Source of the DNA: Candidatus Hydrogenedens sp.
Lineage (GTDB): Bacteria > Hydrogenedentota > Hydrogenedentia > Hydrogenedentales > Hydrogenedentaceae
Reading direction: 5' to 3'
Assembly (NCBI GenBank): GCA_035378955.1
Contig: DAOSUS010000114.1
Location: 1 to 6,568, forward strand
DNA: 6,568 bases
The notes under the pieces were generated by a model. That model did not search any database, was not told the DNA's origin, and was given only the letters and a program-made list of their open reading frames with translations. A program made the translations under genes and the position numbers. Below, piece by piece: positions 1 to 6,549 of this stretch (its first letter is position 1; each line of letters starts with the position of its first letter).

Positions 1-250
1 CCCAATCCGCCGCTGTTGCCCCATGCAAGGCAATATCGCCAATCTCTACATACCTGCCACCTATTTGTTGTACTACTTCTGGACGTAGTAAAACAGAACG
101 CAATGCTGGCGGGTCTTGTAATGCCCAGGGATAATATGTCCAACTGTCCCCTACATATAATATTCGGGGGATATCTGAAAAAACACAGAAAGAGTAAAAA
201 GACAAAAATACAAACAATCCAATTACTTTTTTCTTTAATCCATAACGCAT
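1..250 (-). CDS. Secreted SGNH/GDSL-type hydrolase, N-terminal part (runs off left edge)
   Basis: This frame reads from an ATG at 250 down to base 1 without a stop, giving 83 residues. Residues 1-25 form a signal peptide: RYGLKKK, then a hydrophobic stretch, ending VFS before D26. The mature part opens with the strand RILYVGDSWT (29-38). This matches block I of SGNH hydrolases (GDS), with Ser36 the expected nucleophile. HGATAADW (76-83) sits where block II with its conserved Gly is expected. The catalytic DxxH block near the C-terminus lies outside the window, so activity cannot be judged. The family contains esterases, lipases and carbohydrate deacetylases; the substrate is not readable here. 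The start is fixed by AAGGAG at 262-257, six bases upstream. The gene diverges from the sialidase-like gene at 413. Family assignment is fairly sure, function is open. Confidence 0.82.
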   Translation of the reverse strand, partial: MRYGLKKKVIGLFVFLSFYSFCVFSDIPRILYVGDSWTYYPWALQDPPALRSVLLRPEVVQQIGGRYVEIGDIALHGATAADW

Positions 251-256
251 GCTTTA

Positions 257-262
257 CTCCTT
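257..262 (-). promoter_or_regulatory. Ribosome binding site of the SGNH hydrolase
   Basis: On the minus strand AAGGAG is followed by a six-base spacer and ATG at 250. This is a near-ideal Shine-Dalgarno site and supports the chosen start. Confidence 0.8.
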
Positions 263-303
263 CAATTTTTATAACACTCCCTCTACCCTGCACCACCGTT
301 GTA

Positions 304-333
304 ATTATACCATATCATTTGTCTCTTATTCAA
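304..333 (-). promoter_or_regulatory. Extended -10 promoter of the SGNH hydrolase
   Basis: On the minus strand a perfect TATAAT (309-304) is preceded by TGG, giving the extended -10 motif TGGTATAAT. TTGAAT at 333-328 is a fair -35 box (TTGA matches) with an 18-base spacer. Transcription would start near 297, leaving a leader of about 47 bases before the ATG at 250. The call rests on sequence match only. Confidence 0.65.
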
Positions 334-347
334 CATGGTTCTATTTT
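319..347 (+). promoter_or_regulatory. Possible promoter of the sialidase-like gene
   Basis: TTGTCT (319-324) and TATTTT (342-347) are separated by 17 bases, each matching four of six consensus positions. The -10 box would lie inside the 16-bp palindrome at 340-355. In an A/T-rich region such a match can arise by chance, so this is weak. Confidence 0.3.
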
Positions 348-355
348 AAAATAGA
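340..355. promoter_or_regulatory. Perfect 16-bp palindrome, candidate operator between divergent genes
   Basis: TCTATTTTAAAATAGA is self-complementary with no central spacer. This form is typical of a dimeric repressor site rather than a terminator hairpin. AACAT at 332-336 and ATGTT at 355-359 add a further complementary pair outside it, with a small bulge. It overlaps the candidate -10 box of the plus-strand gene and lies just upstream of the -35 box of the minus-strand gene, so one regulator bound here could control both. No regulator gene is visible in the window. Confidence 0.45.
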
Positions 356-400
356 TGTTAAAATACGGAATAATATGTTGGCTATTTTATATTTTACATT

Positions 401-405
401 AAGGA
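401..405 (+). promoter_or_regulatory. Ribosome binding site that decides the sialidase-like start
   Basis: AAGGA is seven bases from the ATG at 413 but only one base from the in-frame ATG at 407. The spacing favours 413 as the true start. Confidence 0.7.
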
Positions 406-412
406 AATGATT

Positions 413-1681
413 ATGAAATATCCCTGTTTTACATTATATTTTTTCTTTATATCTATGATTGTTTTCGTTTCGTTTTCTTATGCTGAGGAAGAAAACCTTA
501 TAAAGGCTATAGAGCCATCGTGTGCTTTTAGTTATGATGGGGATGACTTTTGTTGGTTCCATCCGCGGGTAGCGACAGTTCCTGTTATAAAAAATAACGG
601 CTATTCGCGTGTGCTTATGACCCTGCAAAAACATTTGATGGTATCAGATTATTACTCCGGTATGTTTATCTCTTATACGGATGATGGGGGCAAAACATGG
701 ATGGAGCCTCAACCCGTCCCGGAATTAGATTGGGTAAAGGATGAAAATGGGCATATAGTAAGTGTTTGCGATGTTACACCGGGTTGGCACCCTCAAACCA
801 AGAAATATATTGCTATCGGGATACGTTTGCGTTACGATGATAAAGGTCATCAGGTTCGGGACCGTAATGGCTGTTTGGAAGGGGCATATACTATCTTTGA
901 CCCTGAAAAAAATTCATGGATAAAATGGAAAAGTTTAGAGTTAGGTGGAGAATTGAAGGATACTTTTTCCATTATGCCCGGTTGCACGCAATGGATAATT
1001 GAACCGGATGGAACCATTCTCCTTCCTATTTATTTCGCAAAGACCCAGGAGGACAATAACAATAATTATTCCGCAACGGTGCTTCGATTGAAATTTGATG
1101 GGGAAAAACTTATTTATATGGAGCATGGGAATATTATTACACATAATGTTCCTCGCGGTATGTGCGAACCTTCTCTGGCAAAGTATAAGGATAGATATTA
1201 CCTTACTATCAGAAATGATGAACGAGGATATGTAACATGGAGTAAGGATGGGTTAAATTATGAGCCTATACAGCCCTGGCTGTTTGACGATGGAAGTGAA
1301 TTGGGCAGTTATAATACGCAACAGCACTGGGCAGTGCATAGCGACGGATTATTTCTCGTTTATACAAGGAAAGGTGCAAATAACGACCATATTATCCGAC
1401 ATCGGGCTCCTTTGTTTATTGCTCAGGTTAATACAGATACGGACAAAATATTTGTTATTCGTAAAACGGAACAAATTGTTTTTCCCGAACGCGGAGCCAC
1501 TATGGGAAATTTTGGAGTTTCTGCTGTCTCTCCCGAAGAAACTTGGGTAACTGTGGGTGAGGGAATGTTCAACAAAGATGCAAAACAACGAGGGGCAAAA
1601 GGTTGTGTGCTTGTAGGTAGAATTATTTGGGCTAAACCCAATCAGCAAGTCATTTCTTATTTGCCCTCATTCCCAAAATGA
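413..1681 (+). CDS. Secreted sialidase-like (BNR / Asp-box) beta-propeller protein
   Basis: The product has 422 residues from ATG 413; an in-frame ATG at 407 would add two. Residues 1-24 are a signal peptide ending SYA before EEEN, so the protein is exported. HPRVATVP (50-57) resembles the arginine motif (FRIP-like) that opens sialidase folds. SYTDDGGKTW (87-96) is a canonical Asp-box (S/T-x-D-x-G-x-T-W). WSKDGLNYEP (276-285) looks like a degenerate second one. EPS (252-254) and RHRAPLF (329-335) fall where later propeller blades are expected. This fits the exo-alpha-sialidase/BNR superfamily, but I cannot assign the full catalytic set, so sialidase activity is unproven and a glycan-binding or other glycosidase role is possible. 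It diverges from a secreted SGNH hydrolase, which suggests glycan processing. The stop is seven bases before the radical-SAM gene, so the two may be co-transcribed. Confidence 0.82.
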   Translation: MKYPCFTLYFFFISMIVFVSFSYAEEENLIKAIEPSCAFSYDGDDFCWFHPRVATVPVIKNNGYSRVLMTLQKHLMVSDYYSGMFISYTDDGGKTWMEPQPVPELDWVKDENGHIVSVCDVTPGWHPQTKKYIAIGIRLRYDDKGHQVRDRNGCLEGAYTIFDPEKNSWIKWKSLELGGELKDTFSIMPGCTQWIIEPDGTILLPIYFAKTQEDNNNNYSATVLRLKFDGEKLIYMEHGNIITHNVPRGMCEPSLAKYKDRYYLTIRNDERGYVTWSKDGLNYEPIQPWLFDDGSELGSYNTQQHWAVHSDGLFLVYTRKGANNDHIIRHRAPLFIAQVNTDTDKIFVIRKTEQIVFPERGATMGNFGVSAVSPEETWVTVGEGMFNKDAKQRGAKGCVLVGRIIWAKPNQQVISYLPSFPK

Positions 1682-1688
1682 AGTAATT

Positions 1689-4244
1689 ATGGATATAGAA
1701 AACCTTATAGAAAATCAAACACTATTCGAGACTGAAATTCTTTCCTATGTGGAACATCCTTCTCGTTATTTAGGAACCGAATGGAATGCAATTCATAAAT
1801 CTACAGAGGAAATTCGATTACGGGTTGCTCTGGTTTTCCCGGACTTATACGAATTAGGATTAGGGAATTTGGGTTTGCAGATTTTATATTCGCTATTAAA
1901 CGCACATCCTCATATCTGGGCAGAACGGGTTTACGCACCGGATAAAGATTTAGAACAACTCCTCCGTCAAAAAAATTATCCTCTTTTCCTCTGGGAATCG
2001 AAAGACCCTGTTAAACAAGCCGATTGGGTGGGTATAACACTTCAATCGGAATTGACTTATACGACTGTGCTGAATATTTTAAACCTTGCCCATATTCCAT
2101 TATACGCCAACGAACGCACCGATAAAGACCCTTTAATCTGTGCTGGGGGACCTTGTTGCTTTAATCCTGAACCTATGGCGCCTTTTATAGATTTCTTTGT
2201 TATTGGTGAAGGTGAAGACATCATTTTAGAGATATCTGAAATACTTCTCTCAAATAAAAGGGCAAGCCGTAATGAAAAATTGGGTTTGCTTTCTAAAATA
2301 AATGGCATTTATGTCCCCGATTCTATCCCTCTTACCTCCAACCAACAGGGTATTCCTGTACCGGATACTTCCACGAAGAAGGTTTTTCGTGCTATAACAA
2401 AAGAATTAACTACAAAGAATTACATAAGGAAGTATATAGTTCCTTTCGCTTCATTAATACATGATGGTTTATCCATCGAAGTAATGCGGGGTTGCACTCG
2501 GGGTTGTCGTTTTTGTCTTGCGGGCTGTGCCTTTCGACCTGTCCGAGAACGCTCTCCGGAAGAGGTCTCCTCTTTACTTTCATCTCTGCTACCTGACACA
2601 GGATTAGAAACGGTTAGTCTTGTCTCTCTCTCTACTTGTGACCATTCTAAAATCCAGGACCTCTTACAACAAACACGACAGATTACACAACCTTCTATGA
2701 CCAGTATATCCCTGCCCTCTCTGCGTCTTGACTCCTTTTCTGTGATATTAGCGGATTCTATATCCTCTGTTCGCCGTAGCGGTTTAACCTTTGCCCCGGA
2801 AGCAGGCTCGGAAAGATTGCGGAAGATGATAAATAAGTCAGTAACCGATGAAGATTTAATGGAAATAATTCGTATTGCCTTTCAAAAAGGATGGACTCAT
2901 ATAAAACTGTATTTTATGATTGGTTTGCCCACAGAGACTGAGGAGGATTTAGATGCATTAATCAACTTATCAATCCAGTGTCTGAATACCGCAAAAAAAA
3001 TTCGACACTCTGCACATATCCATCTTGGCATATCTACCTTCGTTCCCAAGCCATGGACTCCTTTCCAATGGGCAGAACAAATATCTTTAGAAGAAACAAT
3101 AGAAAAACAAAAGAAAGTATTGAGCGGATTAAAAAAATACAAAGCCATAAAAATTAATTTCCACGCCCCTGAGTCCTCTTTTATTGAAGGGCTTCTTAGT
3201 CGTGGAGACCGCAGAACAAGTGCAATTATCTTATCCGCATGGGAACAAGGGGCAAAATTAGAAACTTCTGCGGACAAAATTTTTCTCGAACACTGGCTAT
3301 ATGCACTTGAAAAGCATAACTTAACAGGAAAAGATTTTCTCCGTGAACGAGACAAAGATGAGATATTCCCATGGGATTTCATTGACACAGGAATTAAAAA
3401 GGATTGGTTATATAACGAATGGCAAACAGCCCATCAATATAAAATTACTTCTGATTGCAGGGAAACGAATTGCCACCAATGTGGAATACAACATCGGGAA
3501 GGTTTCCATTGCATCCATTGGAAAAAAGAAAAAGACGAGCCAATCATAGAAATAGGGTCTCCTTCTCATTCATCACCGTCAATTACTCCATCTCCTCCAG
3601 CCCAAAGATTATTATTAAAAGTAGGCAAGGTTGGATTGGCTCGGTTTCTAAGCCATCTGGAATTTCAAACAGCATGGATTCGTATCCTTCGACGCGCACA
3701 ACTGCCCTTAGCATATACACAGGGATACCATGCCCATGCTCGGATTAGCATTGCACTGCCTGCCCCTGTTGGAGAAATATTGCAAGAAGAATATATCGAA
3801 ACATGGTTCCAAAAAGAACATAATACCAACGAAATCCAGCAGCAAATTCAATCTTCCTTACCTGAGGGATTCCTATTGCATACGGTTGAGTCCATTCCTT
3901 TATCAAGCCCTTCACTTATGGAGCGAGTAGCAGGACTACACTACGCAGTTATTATTGAAACAGAGAAGCCCTACGAAACAGAAAATATAAAAGAACTAAC
4001 AACATTCATCCAAACACAGTTGGAAGAAATCTCACAAGACACTACATTAAATTCATTTGCAATAGAAACAAAAATAGAAAAAAATTCCCTATTATTGCTT
4101 TGGCAAACCCCTGTAATTAAAGGTAAATTTTTCAAACCCAAAACGCTGCGAGAATACCTCAAAAAAAACCAATTCCCCGTAAAATACTTCCAGTCCATCC
4201 GCCTTAAAACAATCCTCGACTCTTTCCCAAAAAATTCAGAATAA
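1689..4244 (+). CDS. Radical SAM protein, TIGR03960-type fused to TIGR03936 (DUF2344)-type domain
   Basis: This is an 851-residue cytoplasmic enzyme. Residues about 20-180 match the B12-binding-like N-terminal domain of the TIGR03960 family: RVALVFPDLYELG (45-57), AGGPCCFNPEP (152-162) and GEGED (173-177). The usual cobalamin motif DxHxxG is not seen, as is normal in this family. The radical-SAM cluster is CTRGCRFC (Cys269, 273, 276), followed by an extra Cys280 and RPVRERSPEE. FAPEAGSERLRK (368-379) and GLPTETEEDL (412-421) are typical later core motifs. Cys590, 595, 598 and 608 form a C-terminal cysteine group. From about 640 to the end lies a DUF2344 domain (VGLARFLSHLEFQ, TQGYHAHARIS), which in many bacteria is a separate adjacent gene. 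The reaction is not established. The family often sits near rng or rplU, which are not here. The start has only a weak ribosome site overlapping the previous stop, so translational coupling is likely. Confidence 0.9.
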   Translation: MDIENLIENQTLFETEILSYVEHPSRYLGTEWNAIHKSTEEIRLRVALVFPDLYELGLGNLGLQILYSLLNAHPHIWAERVYAPDKDLEQLLRQKNYPLFLWESKDPVKQADWVGITLQSELTYTTVLNILNLAHIPLYANERTDKDPLICAGGPCCFNPEPMAPFIDFFVIGEGEDIILEISEILLSNKRASRNEKLGLLSKINGIYVPDSIPLTSNQQGIPVPDTSTKKVFRAITKELTTKNYIRKYIVPFASLIHDGLSIEVMRGCTRGCRFCLAGCAFRPVRERSPEEVSSLLSSLLPDTGLETVSLVSLSTCDHSKIQDLLQQTRQITQPSMTSISLPSLRLDSFSVILADSISSVRRSGLTFAPEAGSERLRKMINKSVTDEDLMEIIRIAFQKGWTHIKLYFMIGLPTETEEDLDALINLSIQCLNTAKKIRHSAHIHLGISTFVPKPWTPFQWAEQISLEETIEKQKKVLSGLKKYKAIKINFHAPESSFIEGLLSRGDRRTSAIILSAWEQGAKLETSADKIFLEHWLYALEKHNLTGKDFLRERDKDEIFPWDFIDTGIKKDWLYNEWQTAHQYKITSDCRETNCHQCGIQHREGFHCIHWKKEKDEPIIEIGSPSHSSPSITPSPPAQRLLLKVGKVGLARFLSHLEFQTAWIRILRRAQLPLAYTQGYHAHARISIALPAPVGEILQEEYIETWFQKEHNTNEIQQQIQSSLPEGFLLHTVESIPLSSPSLMERVAGLHYAVIIETEKPYETENIKELTTFIQTQLEEISQDTTLNSFAIETKIEKNSLLLLWQTPVIKGKFFKPKTLREYLKKNQFPVKYFQSIRLKTILDSFPKNSE

Positions 4245-4431
4245 CAAAGATTATCAAATTTCATAAAAGATTATTAATCTACGCTGAAAATTTAATCCCA
4301 TTGTTAGTAGGCTGTTGTTATTGTTTTATTAGATTGCCCTATGAAAGAGGAAAAACTACTTTTTCTGTTCGAGCATCCTTTCTTTTTGCCAATTTCCTAA
4401 CATATAAAAATGCTTATTTAATCTGATACTT

Positions 4432-4489
4432 AAAAATAATTTTGAAATTTTTTATAAAAAGATTGACATAAGAAAAAAAATGCTAAACT
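4432..4489 (+). promoter_or_regulatory. Promoter of the cysteine-rich gene, with A/T-rich upstream tract
   Basis: TTGACA (4463-4468) is a perfect -35 box. An extended -10, TGCTAAACT, follows, with the hexamer TAAACT at 4484-4489; the spacer is 15 bases, shorter than the ideal 17. An alternative hexamer AACTAT (4486-4491) gives a 17-base spacer but a poorer match. The run of A and T tracts at 4432-4460 resembles an UP element. Transcription would start near 4496, giving a leader of roughly 70 bases. The same transcript could continue into the gene at 5097. Confidence 0.6.
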
Positions 4490-4550
4490 ATATTTATTGG
4501 AAAATTGAATAATAAAGTAGTAGTAGCCCCAAACAAAAACCTCTACCCAA

Positions 4551-4556
4551 AAGGAG
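4551..4556 (+). promoter_or_regulatory. Ribosome binding site that decides the cysteine-rich gene start
   Basis: AAGGAG is eight bases from the ATG at 4565. A closer ATG at 4560 is in another frame. The in-frame TTG at 4505 has no comparable site and would bury the signal peptide, so 4565 is the start. Confidence 0.8.
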
Positions 4557-4564
4557 AACATGCC

Positions 4565-5023
4565 ATGAAAACTCTGAAGTACATTTTACAGTATTATCCT
4601 CTTACAATTATTACAATATTTTTGTCGATTAGTTTAATAATCTCGATATTTATTGAAGGTAAAGTGTATGCTGCAAAAGAATATTGTCATTGTAATCCTT
4701 ATACATGTACACCATCCTATCAGACATATGAATGTGATGATACTACTATACAGGGTCATGAACAATTCCCTAGGGATAGTCTCAAAGGATGTGTATGTAA
4801 AGGGCCAAAGAGTTTTCAAGCTTATATTAAAAACTATTTTTCTGAATGTGAAAAAAAAGATTCTGCTCCTCTTCTCGGTTGCTGTGATAATGCAAAAAAT
4901 GATTGTGGTAAAATATGTGATGATGACTGTGGTAAATTATGTACTTTTATCCCATACACCGACGATCTTTGTCCTGCAAACCCAAACCAATGCACAGGCG
5001 AATGCAAAAATGTTGACCCTTAA
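4565..5023 (+). CDS. Exported cysteine-rich protein of unknown function
   Basis: The product has 152 residues and I do not recognise the family. Residues 1-36 look like a long signal peptide: MKTLKYILQYYP, a hydrophobic stretch (about 13-30), then KVYA, a good cleavage site before AKEY. If uncleaved it would be an N-terminal membrane anchor. The remaining 116 residues hold 16 cysteines (41, 43, 48, 57, 76, 78, 95, 106, 107, 114, 118, 122, 126, 136, 143, 147), an even number, with none in the signal peptide. They could form up to eight disulfides or bind metal. Residues 113-126 repeat DCGK(I/L)C, giving four cysteines spaced every fourth residue. There are several acidic residues and no catalytic motif I can name. 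A good promoter and ribosome site precede it. The membrane-anchored gene at 5097 follows after 73 bases and may be its partner. Confidence 0.75.
   Translation: MKTLKYILQYYPLTIITIFLSISLIISIFIEGKVYAAKEYCHCNPYTCTPSYQTYECDDTTIQGHEQFPRDSLKGCVCKGPKSFQAYIKNYFSECEKKDSAPLLGCCDNAKNDCGKICDDDCGKLCTFIPYTDDLCPANPNQCTGECKNVDP
4901..4942 (+). repeat. Imperfect 18-base tandem repeat coding for DCGK(I/L)C
   Basis: Two copies (4901-4918 and 4925-4942) differ at two positions and are separated by GATGAT, giving a 24-base period. They encode the paired DCGKIC and DCGKLC segments, which suggests a recent local duplication inside the cysteine-rich gene. Confidence 0.65.
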
Positions 5024-5092
5024 ATAGGGATTATTCTTTGAAGTTATTGAACATAAATATTTTTTGAAACACTAAAAAATAAATTTCCTATT
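5023..5092 (+). other. Inverted repeat spanning the gap between the two right-hand genes
   Basis: AATAGGGA (5023-5030) can pair with TTCCTATT (5085-5092), eight pairs including one G-U, around a 54-base loop. The base of the stem lies four bases before the ATG at 5097. There is no U-tract, so it is not an evident terminator. It could shape translation of the next gene, but short A/T-rich pairing over this distance may be chance. Confidence 0.25.
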
Positions 5093-5096
5093 ATGT

Positions 5097-6431
5097 ATGA
5101 TTATTAAAAAAACAAGTTTTATAAATGTTCTTTTAATATTTATTTCTTCTGTTTTAATTAAACCGTTTTATACCTATTCTGAGGAATTCTGTGACTACCA
5201 AAATAAAACACACAATGTTATTGAAATGATTGAGTTGATAAAAGTAAGATTAAACATCTCTTCTTTGAAATGTAGATACACCTCTATTTTGATTAATAAC
5301 GATCAAATTTCACCTGCCACATTCGACTTTATTTATCAGGAAGAAAATTGTGTTCGCTCAAGAGAAAAGATATATCCAGAAGAAATACAAAGAAACACAG
5401 AAAATAATACTCCAAAAAACTTATTGGAACTCTTATCCAAAAGACTTTCAAAAGAGAAGGGAACAGAATCGGGATTTGAGATTGATTACCATTATTACTA
5501 TAATGGGGAATTTTATATCCGCTATTATCCCCTTGATTTCGATGAAAATGAAATTATTCGTATCGGAGCCACCAGATATTCTGACCCATCAGGACCCAGA
5601 TGTGACCCTCGGTGGGTATTAGGTTATTTTGGTCTCAATCTCGGCACAAATAACGGAGCCGGTCCTTTTCGTAAAATACAAGAGTTCTTAGATACCCCAG
5701 GACCATTCTTTTATTATGAACAGGATAAATATAAGGTATTATGGCACACTACTACCTACTATCTTGATAAAGTTTCTGCTAAAGTAAACGGTACTGATAA
5801 AGAAGAGGTAGACCTCGAAATTTGGGTTGATGAAAATGGTTTTATTGTTAAACTTCAAGAAGGAGCATTCTGGACACGGAGACATGGACAGGATTATGTG
5901 AAAAAAATATTAGGAGAGGGATATTCCGTCAATTATAATTTCCCAAGTTATATCTGGCGAATATTTGAATTCCATGATATTAAAGAATTTGATAATGGTG
6001 CTCAATTACCTTTACGAGGTGTCTTCTATAGAGGAGCATACCCGATAAACACATCCTGTTTTAAAACTATAAAACAAGAATATGACGAGGGGAACATCAA
6101 CAAAGTCGAAATGAATATAAAAGTATGTGCCATGTGTGAGAACATAACAAAACCAATTAAAGAATTAATCATCCATCCCGAAGGATTATCTGTAAATATT
6201 CCCTTACCGGAGAACTTATTTATTCCTCCAAAACTATCCCTTGAAAGAAGATTTGAGACAGAGGAGGAGTTCTTCGCATATCATCAAAAACAGAAAGAAA
6301 TAAAATCAATATCAAACAAATCTTTCCTATATATTCCCAAAAAAGGTATTATTTTTATTATCTCGTGTTTATTTCTAGCATTAATCCTAATGTATTCATT
6401 TTATCGTTACTTTGGCTGGAGTTTCTTTTGA
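5097..6431 (+). CDS. Exported protein with C-terminal membrane anchor, unknown function (possibly LolA-like ectodomain)
   Basis: The product has 444 residues. Residues 1-28 form a signal peptide (MIIKK, hydrophobic core, then YTYS before EEF). A single membrane segment lies near the end (about 416-438) with a short tail ending GWSFF, so the protein is probably held in the membrane with its bulk outside the cytoplasm. The ectodomain has cysteines at 32, 59, 85, 169, 321, 344 and 347, the last two as CAMC; an eighth (424) is in the membrane. Strand-like stretches such as VDLEIWVDENGFIVKLQEG (238-256) recall LolA/LolB or RseB-type beta-sheet proteins, but this is only a resemblance of pattern. 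The C-terminus has no LPxTG or PEP-CTERM-like signal. There is no Shine-Dalgarno site before the ATG; the signal peptide fixes the start. It follows the cysteine-rich gene by 73 bases on the same strand, suggesting an operon. Confidence 0.75.
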   Translation: MIIKKTSFINVLLIFISSVLIKPFYTYSEEFCDYQNKTHNVIEMIELIKVRLNISSLKCRYTSILINNDQISPATFDFIYQEENCVRSREKIYPEEIQRNTENNTPKNLLELLSKRLSKEKGTESGFEIDYHYYYNGEFYIRYYPLDFDENEIIRIGATRYSDPSGPRCDPRWVLGYFGLNLGTNNGAGPFRKIQEFLDTPGPFFYYEQDKYKVLWHTTTYYLDKVSAKVNGTDKEEVDLEIWVDENGFIVKLQEGAFWTRRHGQDYVKKILGEGYSVNYNFPSYIWRIFEFHDIKEFDNGAQLPLRGVFYRGAYPINTSCFKTIKQEYDEGNINKVEMNIKVCAMCENITKPIKELIIHPEGLSVNIPLPENLFIPPKLSLERRFETEEEFFAYHQKQKEIKSISNKSFLYIPKKGIIFIISCLFLALILMYSFYRYFGWSFF

Positions 6432-6439
6432 AATAATTT

Positions 6440-6501
6440 AAAATTGTATTACGCTATTTTATATAAGAAATTTACTACGACAAAATATTGAATACAATTT
6501 T
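6440..6501. repeat. 11-bp perfect inverted repeat downstream of the membrane protein gene
   Basis: AAAATTGTATT (6440-6450) is exactly complementary to AATACAATTTT (6491-6501), with 40 bases between. Three more pairs follow outside a one-base bulge. It starts nine bases after the stop codon and could fold at the 3' end of the transcript. It contains no G/C-rich core and no U-tract directly after, so its role is uncertain. Confidence 0.45.
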
Positions 6502-6510
6502 TAAGTAAAA

Positions 6511-6549
6511 AAGGGAAGTAAAAAATGTTTCCTTCTATTTTTCTTTTTA
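6511..6549 (+). terminator. Possible intrinsic terminator
   Basis: AAGGGAA (6511-6517) pairs with TTTCCTT (6528-6534), seven pairs with one G-U, around a ten-base loop. A T-rich run (6536-6548) follows. The stem is weak. The same bases can be read as a ribosome site and start codon of a next gene (see 6525). Confidence 0.35.

Larger units (their letters stand above)
4245..4564. other. Non-coding intergenic region
   Basis: This is 320 bases with no convincing gene on either strand. The first part carries a direct repeat of AAAGATTAT (4246-4254 and 4266-4274, 20 bases apart) and the near-palindrome AGATTATTAATCT (4268-4280). A six-pair GAAAAA/TTTTTC stem with a CTAC loop lies at 4350-4365 but has no U-tract, so I do not call it a terminator. 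The second part holds an A/T-rich tract, the promoter at 4463 and the leader of the cysteine-rich gene. Confidence 0.6.

Noticed and set aside
16..354. Plus-strand open frame of 112 codons at the left end
   Set aside because: It lies opposite the SGNH hydrolase, which has a signal peptide, GDS motif, ribosome site and promoter. The plus frame has no ribosome site or recognisable domain.
2623..2633. TC dinucleotide run as a phase-variation tract
   Set aside because: It has only about five units, lies in a conserved gene and is more simply explained by Val-Ser-Leu-Ser codons.
2897..3388. Minus-strand frame of 163 codons opposite the radical-SAM gene
   Set aside because: It lies wholly within a gene with clear family motifs and shows no domain of its own.
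4350..4365. GAAAAA-CTAC-TTTTTC hairpin as terminator of the radical-SAM gene
   Set aside because: Only six mostly A-T pairs, more than 100 bases after the stop, and no T-run after it.
4505..4564. TTG start giving a 20-residue longer cysteine-rich protein
   Set aside because: It lies just downstream of the predicted transcription start, lacks a ribosome site and would place a polar stretch before the signal peptide.
4653..5027. Overlapping plus-strand frame of 124 codons within the cysteine-rich gene
   Set aside because: No ribosome site or sensible composition; the other frame has the signal peptide and ordered cysteine pattern.
5047..5094. Separate promoter for the gene at 5097 (TTGAAC or TTGAAA with TAAAAA or TATTAT)
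   Set aside because: Spacers are 19-20 bases and the predicted start would fall at or after the ATG; such matches are expected by chance in this A/T-rich gap.
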